Source: Prevotella sp.
GTDB lineage: Bacteria; Bacteroidota; Bacteroidia; Bacteroidales; Bacteroidaceae
DNA: 13,740 nt
Assembly: GCA_016283605.1 (NCBI GenBank)
Contig: JAEENF010000028.1
Coordinates: 1 to 13,740, forward strand
Reading direction: 5' to 3'
In this document: positions 1 to 5,376 of the stretch, one piece after another
Layout: each line of letters begins with the position of its first letter
Position numbering within the stretch: the first letter of the stretch is position 1
Translations under genes and position numbers: made by a program
Notes under the pieces: generated by a model
The model's input: the letters and a program-made list of their open reading frames with translations, nothing else
The model's database searches: none
What the model was told of the DNA's origin: nothing

Positions 1-837
1 CAGCTGGATACCACGGAACGTTCCGCTCTCGATATTCGACTGCACCTTCAGGATCCACTGTATAAACTGTGCATTCGTCGCACAGAGTCCCACACGCCAG
101 CCAGGCATATTGTGGCTCTTCGACATCGAGTTGAACTCGATACAACAGTCCTTCGCCCCTGGCACCTGGAGGATTGACAGATGCTCCTCGCTCAGGATAA
201 ACGAATAGGGATTATCGTTCACCACTACGATATTGTGGTCCTGAGCGAATTTCACCAGCCGCTCGTAGGTCTCACGCTGAGCCTTTCCGCCCGTAGGCAT
301 ATTCGGATAGTTCGTCCACATCAGCTTCACACGCGAGAGGTCCATCTGCTCCAGCTCGTCGAAGTCGGGTTGCCAGCCGTTGTCCTCACGCAGGTCGTAG
401 TTCACGATCTTCGCACCAAGGATCTTCGAGAGCGACGTGTACGTAGGATAGCCGGGATTGGGCACCAACACCTCGTCACCGGGATTCACGAAGGCGAGCG
501 TCACATGCAGGATACCCTCCTTCGAACCAATCAGCGGCAGAATCTCCGTCTTGGCATCGAGGGTGACATCATACCAGCGCTTATAGAATCCCGCCATTGC
601 CTCGCGCAGTTCAGGTGTACCCTGTGTGGGCTGGTAGCCGTGTGCATTGGGCTGATGAGCCACCTCACAGAGCTTTTCGATTGTCTGTGGGGACGGCGGC
701 ATATCCGGACTGCCGATAGCGAGGCTGATAATGTCCTTGCCCTCGGCATTCATCTGTGCCACTTCCTTCAATTTCCTACTGAAATAATATTCACTGACAA
801 GCGACAAGCGCTCAGCTGGTTGTATCTTGGTAATCAT
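1..837 (-). CDS. Class I/II PLP-dependent aminotransferase, partial (C-terminus beyond left edge)
   Basis: The first 279 residues of a fold-type I aminotransferase are present and the rest lies outside the window. What is seen: a GSKEGI turn (about residues 104-109), PNPGYPTY (127-133), NYPNMPTG (176-183, usually NYPNNPTG), the pyridoxal-contacting Asp in VVNDNPY (205-211), and SMSKSHNMPGWRVG (237-250), whose Lys240 should carry PLP. The start ATG at 837 is the first in frame and lies 26 bases after the pheA stop, so the two genes are cotranscribed. In the family this fold covers aspartate, aromatic and LL-diaminopimelate aminotransferases. Its place directly after pheA and an aromatic leader peptide suggests that it converts phenylpyruvate or 4-hydroxyphenylpyruvate to Phe or Tyr; that substrate assignment is inference from context. 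Long ORFs on the opposite strand are shadows. Confidence 0.93.
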   Translation of the reverse strand, partial: MITKIQPAERLSLVSEYYFSRKLKEVAQMNAEGKDIISLAIGSPDMPPSPQTIEKLCEVAHQPNAHGYQPTQGTPELREAMAGFYKRWYDVTLDAKTEILPLIGSKEGILHVTLAFVNPGDEVLVPNPGYPTYTSLSKILGAKIVNYDLREDNGWQPDFDELEQMDLSRVKLMWTNYPNMPTGGKAQRETYERLVKFAQDHNIVVVNDNPYSFILSEEHLSILQVPGAKDCCIEFNSMSKSHNMPGWRVGLCATNAQFIQWILKVQSNIESGTFRGIQL

Positions 838-863
838 AATTCTTAATTATTAATCCTAAATTA

Positions 864-1706
864 TTAATTCGTCTGTCTGCCGTCTTTATACTCTCCTAAA
901 ATCTTCAAGTCCTTTGTCAGGGGGATGATGGCATCGATCGACTGACGGTATCGCGTCAGGTCGTCGTACATCACGTCCACATAGAACAGATATTCCCACT
1001 CCCTTCCGATAATCGGCAGCGACTGGATCTTCGTCAGATTAATCTTATAGAACGAGAGTATCGCCAATACATGAGAGAGCGATCCCTCCTCGTGGGGCAG
1101 CGAGAAGACGATACTCGACTTATTCGCCTCCATCAACGGTCTCAGCATATCAGCCTTGTTGGGATTCGACACCACGAGGAAGCGGGTGAAGTTATGCTTG
1201 TTGTCCTCGATATGGTCCTCCAGCACCTTCAGACCGTAGAGCCGTGATGCCTCCGCATGACAGATGGCCGCCCACCCTTTCTTCTGACCTTCGGCAATCA
1301 TCTTCGCCGAACCAGCTGTATCCTCAGCCTCCACATTCTTCAGCTGCGGGTGCTGCGCCAGGAACTGCCGGCACTGCATCAGGGCCACAGGATGCGAGTG
1401 CACCTCGGTGATGGTGTCCCAGTCGTCCTCGGGCAGACAGCAGATGCAATGCGTGATGTGCAGTTTGTGCTCACCGACCACCGTCGTTCCGCTGTCTCTG
1501 AGCAACTCATAGTTATGCAGCAACGAACCCGCGATGGTGTTCTCGATAGCCAGCATGCCGATGGCTGTAGGGTCCTGCTGAATCTGTTGGAACACCTGTT
1601 CAAAGGTCGAGCAGCAGATCAGCTGTATCTGTTCCCCCTCGAAGTACAGGTGTGCCGCAATATCGTGGAACGACCCAATCAGTCCTTGTATAGCAATCCT
1701 CTTCAT
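864..1706 (-). CDS. pheA: Prephenate dehydratase with C-terminal ACT domain
   Basis: Converts prephenate to phenylpyruvate, the committed step of phenylalanine synthesis, in the cytoplasm. The 280-residue protein has the usual two-part build. The catalytic domain (about 1-180) opens with IAIQGLIGSFHDIAA, carries AIENTIAGSL (53-62) and the hallmark catalytic TRF motif in HNFTRFLVV (171-179). The ACT regulatory domain spans about 198-270. There is no chorismate mutase domain, so it is a monofunctional PDT. In the ACT domain the usual Phe-binding motifs GALV and ESRP read GSLS (208-211) and QSLP (228-231), so feedback binding may differ from the E. coli P-protein. An in-frame ATG 12 codons upstream (1742) is rejected because MKRIAIQG matches the family N-terminus and the extra residues are low-complexity leader sequence. 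It is the first structural gene after the attenuator and is followed 26 bases later by the aminotransferase. Confidence 0.96.
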   Translation of the reverse strand: MKRIAIQGLIGSFHDIAAHLYFEGEQIQLICCSTFEQVFQQIQQDPTAIGMLAIENTIAGSLLHNYELLRDSGTTVVGEHKLHITHCICCLPEDDWDTITEVHSHPVALMQCRQFLAQHPQLKNVEAEDTAGSAKMIAEGQKKGWAAICHAEASRLYGLKVLEDHIEDNKHNFTRFLVVSNPNKADMLRPLMEANKSSIVFSLPHEEGSLSHVLAILSFYKINLTKIQSLPIIGREWEYLFYVDVMYDDLTRYRQSIDAIIPLTKDLKILGEYKDGRQTN

Positions 1707-1722
1707 ATTCTTTTCTTTAACG

Positions 1723-1781
1723 ACAACTTTCACAACTATCACAACTTTTGTTGTATTTGTTGTCTCAGTTGTCCATGTTGT
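1723..1781. repeat. 9-nt-period ACAAC/GTTGT array in the pheA untranslated region
   Basis: Seven 5-base cores recur exactly every 9 bases between the attenuator terminator and the pheA start. On the plus strand ACAAC begins at 1723, 1732 and 1741, then its complement GTTGT begins at 1750, 1759, 1768 and 1777. The spacers are degenerate. The arrangement is an inverted repeat centred near 1748, so the transcript could fold as ACAAC:GUUGU hairpins in several registers. Function is unknown. Confidence 0.75.
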
Positions 1782-1794
1782 CTTCTTTTAAATC

Positions 1795-1828
1795 AAAAAC
1801 TCCGCTTTCACTGGTTTGTGAAGCGGAG
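1795..1828 (-). terminator. Attenuator terminator (segments 3:4) of the pheA operon
   Basis: On the minus strand the arm CTCCGCTTCAC (1828-1818) pairs with GTGAAAGCGGAG (1811-1800). This gives an 8-bp GC-rich lower stem plus 3 bp above a single bulged A, with a 6-nt loop AAACCA. It is followed at once by five T (1799-1795) and GATTT. It lies about 90 bases upstream of the pheA ATG and downstream of the leader peptide, inside the 5' leader rather than at a gene end, as expected of an attenuator. Its 5' arm is also the target of the antiterminator segment. Confidence 0.9.
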
Positions 1829-1890
1829 CCTTATTTCAATTTTTCAATTTTTCAATTCTTTAATTTTACTTACGGCCTACCGCTTCACAA
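1816..1890 (-). promoter_or_regulatory. Antiterminator pairing (segments 2:3) of the pheA attenuator
   Basis: Segment 2, TTGTGAAGCGG on the minus strand (1890-1880), lies in leader codons 18-22. It is a perfect 11-nt complement of CCGCTTCACAA (1826-1816), the core of the terminator's 5' arm. Forming 2:3 destroys the terminator. A short segment 1, CGCTTAC at 1929-1923 just before the aromatic codons, can pair with GTGAAGCG of segment 2 with one bulge (5 continuous bp). A ribosome held at Tyr/Phe codons 7-12 would cover segment 1 and leave segment 2 free. A ribosome reaching the UAA at 1868-1866 would cover the 3' part of segment 2. The loop between segments 2 and 3 contains an 8-nt-period A/T array. 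Confidence 0.87.
1835..1866. repeat. 8-nt-period TTCAATTT array
   Basis: TTCAATTT at 1835 and 1843, TTCAATTC at 1851 and a degenerate TTTAATTT at 1859 give four units with period 8. On the transcribed minus strand this is an A-rich AAATTGAA-type spacer between attenuator segments 2 and 3. It may act only as an unstructured loop. Confidence 0.7.
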
Positions 1891-1943
1891 TTGCTTGCAA
1901 AGTAAAAGTAATAACCGTAAAAGTAAGCGTTCAACATTGACAT
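1866..1943 (-). CDS. Tyr/Phe-rich leader peptide of the pheA operon
   Basis: A 25-codon ORF starts with ATG at 1943 (a second in-frame ATG is at 1937) and ends with TAA at 1868-1866. Residues 7-15 read YFYGYYFYF: five Tyr and three Phe in nine codons, all TAC/TAT and TTT. The rest (M-S-M-L-N-A before, A-S-N-C-E-A-V-G-R-K after) shows no domain. It begins about 28 bases after the -7 box, with an A-rich leader (AAAAAACAGAAAG) rather than a strong Shine-Dalgarno sequence, as is normal in Bacteroidota. Its job should be to report Tyr-tRNA and Phe-tRNA charging through ribosome stalling, like the Phe-rich pheL leader of enterobacteria. The product itself is probably discarded. The dual Tyr/Phe content fits an operon that also makes tyrosine further downstream. 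Confidence 0.88.
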   Translation of the reverse strand: MSMLNAYFYGYYFYFASNCEAVGRK

Positions 1944-1970
1944 CTTTCTGTTTTTTATCATTTTCGGCTG

Positions 1971-2002
1971 CAAAATTATCACTTTTTCCCGAATCCTGCA
2001 AA
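1971..2002 (-). promoter_or_regulatory. Promoter of the leader-pheA-aminotransferase operon
   Basis: On the minus strand a -33 TTTG (2002-1999) and a -7 TAATTTTG (1978-1971) are separated by 20 bases, matching the Bacteroidota sigma-ABfr consensus. The expected start of transcription is near 1964, which leaves about 20 bases before the leader ATG. The -33 box is only 38 bases after the stop of the HD hydrolase gene, with no terminator between, so read-through from that gene would also pass the attenuator. Confidence 0.82.
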
Positions 2003-2039
2003 TATTTTGCTACTTTTTTTCTGTTTTTGCTTACTTTTC

Positions 2040-2702
2040 CTAATACTCGCCCCACTGTCGGCGGACCTCATCGCGGTCCACCTCGTCGATCAGCACCTCC
2101 GCCATCGCCAGGACCACCTCGTATGGCAGCCGCTTACGCGGGTCATCGTCCTCGGCTTTGAGTGCAGGCAGGAAATGCTGCATCTCACTCTTATAAGTCT
2201 CCTTCATCCTGAACCCGCTCTTGCCGCAGTCCACCGAACAGGTGTAGGTCACGTTGGCCAGACGGTCGCAGAGTTTCACAAACGTGGCGTAGGGTGTCTC
2301 GCGTATACCTTTATAATACTTCTCCCCTGCCCGCTCGGCACGTGTGCGCCCCTTGTCGTTGGTCAGGGCGTAGACGATCTCCGTAGCCATCAGCGCCTGT
2401 TCTTCCGACAGCCACTTGCGGGCCTCCTTCATCACGTCGTTGTATGTCTGCCGGGCGTCTTCTATAGTGTCGTGAAAGAACGCACCGAAGAAAATTGGCA
2501 GCACATCTTCCTCACGGACACATACCAGATGTCCGAACTCCTCTACCCCCTCAGCCACCATGTCGAGGTGGAACCCGTAGGGCAGGTCATCGCCGTAGAT
2601 CTGGTTCACGTTTTCGTGCAACTCGTGTGCCCGCTGTCTGATCTTCTCGATCTTCGCCTGATATTTATCCCGATAGCCCAGAAATTCTTCCTTCGTCATC
2701 AT
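2040..2702 (-). CDS. Stand-alone HD-family phosphohydrolase, RelA/SpoT hydrolase-like
   Basis: A 220-residue cytoplasmic protein with the metal-binding signature of the RelA/SpoT hydrolase fold: His45 in PYGFHLDMV, the HD pair His77-Asp78 followed by Glu81-Asp82 in FFHDTIED, and Asp146 in KLCDRLANV (compare KLADRLHN in SpoT). There is no synthetase or TGS domain. Size and motifs resemble small alarmone hydrolases (MESH1 type), which remove the 3'-pyrophosphate of (p)ppGpp. A different nucleotide substrate is equally possible, because HD proteins of this size vary widely. An A/G-rich AAAGGAAAAC lies just before the tandem ATGs at 2702 and 2699; the first is taken. It has its own promoter and is divergent from the secreted-protein gene at 2883. 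Confidence 0.82.
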   Translation of the reverse strand: MMTKEEFLGYRDKYQAKIEKIRQRAHELHENVNQIYGDDLPYGFHLDMVAEGVEEFGHLVCVREEDVLPIFFGAFFHDTIEDARQTYNDVMKEARKWLSEEQALMATEIVYALTNDKGRTRAERAGEKYYKGIRETPYATFVKLCDRLANVTYTCSVDCGKSGFRMKETYKSEMQHFLPALKAEDDDPRKRLPYEVVLAMAEVLIDEVDRDEVRRQWGEY

Positions 2703-2744
2703 TGTTTTCCTTTATCTCGTCGTATATATATAATAATGTGGGTG

Positions 2745-2777
2745 CAAAGGTAATAAAAAGTATCCTAAATCCGCAAA
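2745..2777 (-). promoter_or_regulatory. Promoter of the HD hydrolase gene
   Basis: On the minus strand TTTG (2777-2774) and TACCTTTG (2752-2745) are spaced by 21 bases. The start of transcription should fall near 2738, about 36 bases before the ATG. It is one half of a divergent promoter pair with the box at 2838-2845. Confidence 0.72.
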
Positions 2778-2813
2778 TATTTTAACGACAATTACATAAA
2801 AAACCTCAATTTA

Positions 2814-2845
2814 TTTGGCATATCAGATTATAATCTCTATCTTTG
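2814..2845 (+). promoter_or_regulatory. Promoter of the secreted-protein gene
   Basis: TTTG (2814-2817) and TATCTTTG (2838-2845) are separated by 20 bases, a full match to the Bacteroidota consensus. The expected start of transcription is near 2852. Confidence 0.78.
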
Positions 2846-2863
2846 CACCGTTGAACGTATCAC

Positions 2864-2872
2864 AAAAGGAGG
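2864..2872 (+). promoter_or_regulatory. Strong Shine-Dalgarno sequence before the gene at 2883
   Basis: AAAAGGAGG ends 10 bases before the ATG. A near-perfect anti-16S match is unusual here, since the other genes in the window have A-rich leaders. It fixes the start at 2883. Confidence 0.75.
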
Positions 2873-2882
2873 ACTATCTGAG

Positions 2883-3467
2883 ATGAAAAAGAAGATACTG
2901 ACATTATTGCTAATAACCCTCTGGGCTCCGACGCTGTGGGCGCAGGAGCATCGGCCTGTGCTGGAACCCGACAGTACCTTTTCGCTGCCGCCGCTGACCT
3001 ATCGCGGCACCATCGCCCACTATCCCAGCCTGAGTCATCTCTATTCGCCTTTCGGCGAGTGGGCACTTCACCCGGGACTGAACGCCTCGCTATCGGCATC
3101 GGCCATCATCGGACTGGGTCGGCACGCTGCGAGCGGCTTCGCCAACAGTGCCGCCTTCATGTACGCCAACAACCTGGCTCCCCGACTGTCGTTCGCCATG
3201 GGCGGCTACTCGTCGTTCCTGGACTACGGCAACCACCAGATGAAGGATACCGGACTGACGGCGATGCTGAACTACCGGTTGAACACCCACTGGGATGCAG
3301 CGGTCTTCGTGCAGAAGTCGATGATGCAGCCCCGAGTGACGCCCGAGATGTGGTGGATGGATGATATCGGTGACAAGATCGGCGCATCGGTGCGCTACAG
3401 TCCCTCGCCGTCCTTCAGCTTGCAGCTGAGCGTCTGGGACCATCGACGACCAATACCCATAGAATAG
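2883..3467 (+). CDS. Secreted protein of unknown function, probable small outer-membrane beta-barrel
   Basis: A 194-residue protein with a clear type I signal peptide (MKKKILTLLL then a hydrophobic core, probable cleavage after LWA at residue 20). The mature part alternates polar and aromatic or hydrophobic residues in short strands (for example LSFAMGGYSSFLDYG, GLTAMLNYRL, WDAAVFVQKS, KIGASVRYSP, SFSLQLSVW) with turn-rich links, the look of an outer-membrane barrel. I do not recognise a named family. No catalytic motif is visible. The C-terminus, HRRPIPIE, does not end in an aromatic residue as many barrels do, and a GC-rich segment of unknown origin starts 13 bases after the stop, so loss of a few terminal residues is possible. 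It is monocistronic, with its own promoter and a terminator at 3721-3756. Confidence 0.8.
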   Translation: MKKKILTLLLITLWAPTLWAQEHRPVLEPDSTFSLPPLTYRGTIAHYPSLSHLYSPFGEWALHPGLNASLSASAIIGLGRHAASGFANSAAFMYANNLAPRLSFAMGGYSSFLDYGNHQMKDTGLTAMLNYRLNTHWDAAVFVQKSMMQPRVTPEMWWMDDIGDKIGASVRYSPSPSFSLQLSVWDHRRPIPIE

Positions 3468-3473
3468 CAAAAT

Positions 3474-3600
3474 ATTAATCCTCAGAAGGGGCCATAGCCC
3501 ATACACGAAGTCGTTGTAATGGCCGTGAGGAACGCCGTGAGCGCAGTATCTGAGCCCGTCGAAGACCCGCCGCCGAACGACAATTTTACTCAAATTAATC
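3474..3600. other. GC-rich intergenic segment bounded by a 7-bp direct repeat
   Basis: ATTAATC occurs at 3474-3480 and again at 3594-3600, exactly 120 bases apart. Between them lies a mostly GC-rich stretch (about 3481-3580) in an otherwise A/T-rich intergenic region. It holds an internal direct repeat GCCGTGAG/GCCGTGAG separated by four bases (about 3522-3541). Both strands are partly open, but no start, promoter or known family supports a gene. It may be a small dispersed element or gene debris. The 7-bp flanks could be a target duplication or chance. Confidence 0.35.
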
Positions 3601-3666
3601 TCCGGCTTTTATTAAATTAAAGGTCTATTTTAGTACCGATTTTTTTAGTAGCGAAAATGTAGAAGG

Positions 3667-3716
3667 CGCACAGAACACAGAGCACCGTTTTAAAATGGTG
3701 CTCTGTGTTCTGTGCG
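3667..3716. repeat. Perfect 20-bp inverted repeat with 10-nt centre
   Basis: The left arm 3667-3686 (CGCACAGAACACAGAGCACC) is exactly complementary to the right arm 3697-3716. The centre GTTTTAAAAT is itself nearly palindromic, so the whole 50 bases could form a cruciform or a very stable RNA hairpin. No T-run follows on either strand, so it is not a standard intrinsic terminator. It sits between the secreted-protein gene and the terminator at 3721. Confidence 0.88.
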
Positions 3717-3720
3717 TATA

Positions 3721-3756
3721 ATTCCAAATATTTTAGTTGGAATCATATTTTTTTTT
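3721..3756 (+). terminator. Probable terminator of the 2883-3467 transcript
   Basis: ATTCCAA (3721-3727) and TTGGAAT (3737-3743) form a 7-bp stem with a 9-nt loop, followed after two bases by an A and a run of nine or more T. The stem is A/T-rich and so moderate, but it directly follows the 20-bp hairpin. The end of the T-run doubles as the -33 region of the next promoter. Confidence 0.6.
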
Positions 3757-3786
3757 GGGTGGATTCAAAAAAAAGTTCTAATTTTG
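3754..3786 (+). promoter_or_regulatory. Promoter of the CPBP protease gene
   Basis: TTTG (3754-3757) and TAATTTTG (3779-3786) are separated by 21 bases. The expected start is near 3793, only about 14 bases before the ATG at 3807. This excludes the longer in-frame start at 3705, which would lie upstream of the promoter and inside the inverted repeat. Confidence 0.75.
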
Positions 3787-3806
3787 CAGGCAGAAACGAA
3801 ACGGCA

Positions 3807-4604
3807 ATGAGAAAAAGGGAACTTTGGAGAACGGTTAAGCGATTTCTGTGGTACCTGGTGCTCAGTCAGGGCCTCGGTATTCTTGGTGCGGTCATATACT
3901 TTATGGTAATGCATCCTTCGCAGATGAATAATGAGGCTGCGATAGATCGGTTTTTCGAGTCGGACGTGATGGTATGGGCGATGATTGCCGGCTACATAGC
4001 CTCTATCGCATGGTTCCTGGGCCGAGGGCATATCAGGCTGACTATGGGCCGACTCAGGCACTGCAACCTCTGGGCGACGGCAGGTATGTCGGAGATGATA
4101 GCGTTGGCCTGGCTGTTTACAGAACTGTCGCTGCTGTCGCTGATCGATGCCGACAAGATCTTTGCTGACGAGATTGAGGAGATGGAAAAGATGGATGAGC
4201 TGTTTAAGGGTATCAGGGGATTTCTCGCTATCGCCATTCTGACACCCATCAGCGAAGAGATCGGGTTCCGAGGGATGTTACTGGGCGGACTGCTCAGGGC
4301 ACGAGTCAGACCGTGGGTGGCCATCGTCTGCTCGGCCGTCGTATTCGGAATCCTTCACGGTACGGAGATCCAACTGATGGGAACCATCGTCTTCGGCATC
4401 ATCACAGGCTGGCTGCTCTGGCGCACCAGGAGTCTGCTGCCGGGCATGATCATGCATCTCACCAACAACTCGTTCGTTTTCATAACCGACTATCTGTGGG
4501 GGGACGATGACGAGAATCCTGAGACCTGGGAGGCCATCGTCATACTCGCTGTGTGCATCCCGCTGCTGGTGTACGGCCTGAAATGGTTCCACAAGCGCTG
4601 GTAA
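3807..4604 (+). CDS. CPBP family intramembrane glutamic-type protease (CAAX/Abi-like)
   Basis: A 265-residue integral membrane protein with the three CPBP motifs in order. Motif 1 is EExxxR in SEEIGFRGMLLG (Glu150, Glu151, Arg155), motif 2 is FxxxH in VVFGILHG (Phe180, His184), and motif 3 is HxxxN in MIMHLTNNSF (His217, Asn221). Hydrophobic segments lie near 13-35, 55-72, 92-113, 137-163, 170-186, 190-206 and 242-258, consistent with a Rce1-like fold. The N-terminus MRKRELWRTVKR is cytoplasmic and basic. Family members cleave prenylated proteins, mature bacteriocins or give immunity; nothing nearby identifies a substrate. The start at 3807 is set by the promoter and is 34 codons inside the longest ORF. 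No terminator is visible after the stop; the gene remnant begins at once. Confidence 0.9.
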   Translation: MRKRELWRTVKRFLWYLVLSQGLGILGAVIYFMVMHPSQMNNEAAIDRFFESDVMVWAMIAGYIASIAWFLGRGHIRLTMGRLRHCNLWATAGMSEMIALAWLFTELSLLSLIDADKIFADEIEEMEKMDELFKGIRGFLAIAILTPISEEIGFRGMLLGGLLRARVRPWVAIVCSAVVFGILHGTEIQLMGTIVFGIITGWLLWRTRSLLPGMIMHLTNNSFVFITDYLWGDDDENPETWEAIVILAVCIPLLVYGLKWFHKRW

Positions 4605-4605
4605 C

Positions 4606-5303
4606 GACTCACGGAAAGGCGGCTACATCGCCATAGAAAAGCCCACCAACCAACAGATGCTGGCACTGGGATTAACGCTGGTGGCCGTGCTCCTACAGGC
4701 TGAGGAAGACCTGCTGACGGCCGACGGCGACATCAGGATCAACGACGAGACACCGGCAGCCGCACGTCAGGTGGCCTCAGCGGCGGAGGAGCGCATGAAG
4801 GCACGACTGCAGAACATCCAGAGCCGCACACGCGGATCCATCGAGGACGCACTGAAGAAAGTCGTTGCCGAGATGGTCATCCTCGGATGGGACAGCTATT
4901 ATGTCTGCGAGTCGTTTAATGAGGCTAAGGCCTTGTTCGCCATCACAGATGGAAACGGCAACACCACGATGGAAGAGGATACGGCTCCGATCCAGGAATA
5001 CAGCAAATTCCGCAGCGGTCTGATGGCCATCACGGCGACAAGGGTAAGCTCATAGAATATCTGCAGCGCCAGTTCCCGGACATCTATCAGACCCGTCAGA
5101 GTCTGGCTGACCAGACGGATACTTCGGAGAACACCATCAAGTATCTGGTGGACTACTCCAAGTCGCTCCTGCTGAACAGCGACGGTGCACAGACGATGCG
5201 CGACTACGCCCTGGACCTCGGTCTGAGCCAGTACACCATCAAATGGTACACCATCGACAAGAAACACAAGACCTACGAGCTGACCATCAAGGCCAGGGAA
5301 TAG
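4606..5303 (+). pseudogene. Frameshifted remnant of an unrecognised gene
   Basis: Two adjoining open stretches in different frames read as one protein. The first (frame of 4657) is coding-like already before its only ATG (4657), from about 4606 with NDSRKGGYIAIEKPTNQQ, and runs through AARQVASAAEERMKARLQNIQSR and EYSKFRS to a stop at 5053-5055. The second, one frame back, carries on from about 5019 with SDGHHGDKGKLIEYLQRQF through to GLSQYTIKWYTIDKKHKTYE and a stop at 5301-5303. A single missing base near 5011-5036 would join them. The 5' end lacks a promoter and ribosome-binding site and directly abuts the CPBP stop, so the true N-terminus is probably lost. No homopolymer or slippery sequence suggests programmed shifting. 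I recognise no family. A sequencing error is the other explanation for the shift. Confidence 0.68.
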
Positions 5304-5342
5304 GCGTGAGAAGTGTTAAATAACGTCAAGGCACAGCTAATT

Positions 5343-5370
5343 CTTCACGCTTCACGCTTCACTCTTCACT
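5343..5370. repeat. 7-nt-period CTTCAC(G/T) array
   Basis: Four head-to-tail units, CTTCACG at 5343 and 5350 then CTTCACT at 5357 and 5364, stand between the gene remnant and the tRNA promoter and are followed by a T-run. They occupy the place where the tRNA promoter's -33 box would be expected. Confidence 0.85.
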
Positions 5371-5376
5371 TTTTTT

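Noticed and set aside
181..846. Open frame of 221 codons on the plus strand
   Set aside because: It is antisense to the aminotransferase, whose PLP motifs are unmistakable. The plus-strand translation has no domain logic or promoter.
1723..1781. CRISPR-like repeat array
   Set aside because: Units are 9 bases with 5-base cores that change orientation, far too short for CRISPR repeats and spacers, and no cas gene is present.
1707..2039. A metabolite riboswitch in the pheA leader
   Set aside because: The region is explained by a translated aromatic leader peptide with mutually exclusive hairpins; no known aptamer core is seen.
3090..3593. Open frame of 167 codons on the minus strand
   Set aside because: It overlaps most of the secreted-protein gene, which has a strong Shine-Dalgarno sequence, promoter and signal peptide; the minus frame has no start signals.
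3705..3806. Upstream extension of the CPBP protease (ATG at 3705)
   Set aside because: It would begin inside the 20-bp inverted repeat and upstream of the promoter at 3754-3786; the extra 34 residues do not resemble the family.
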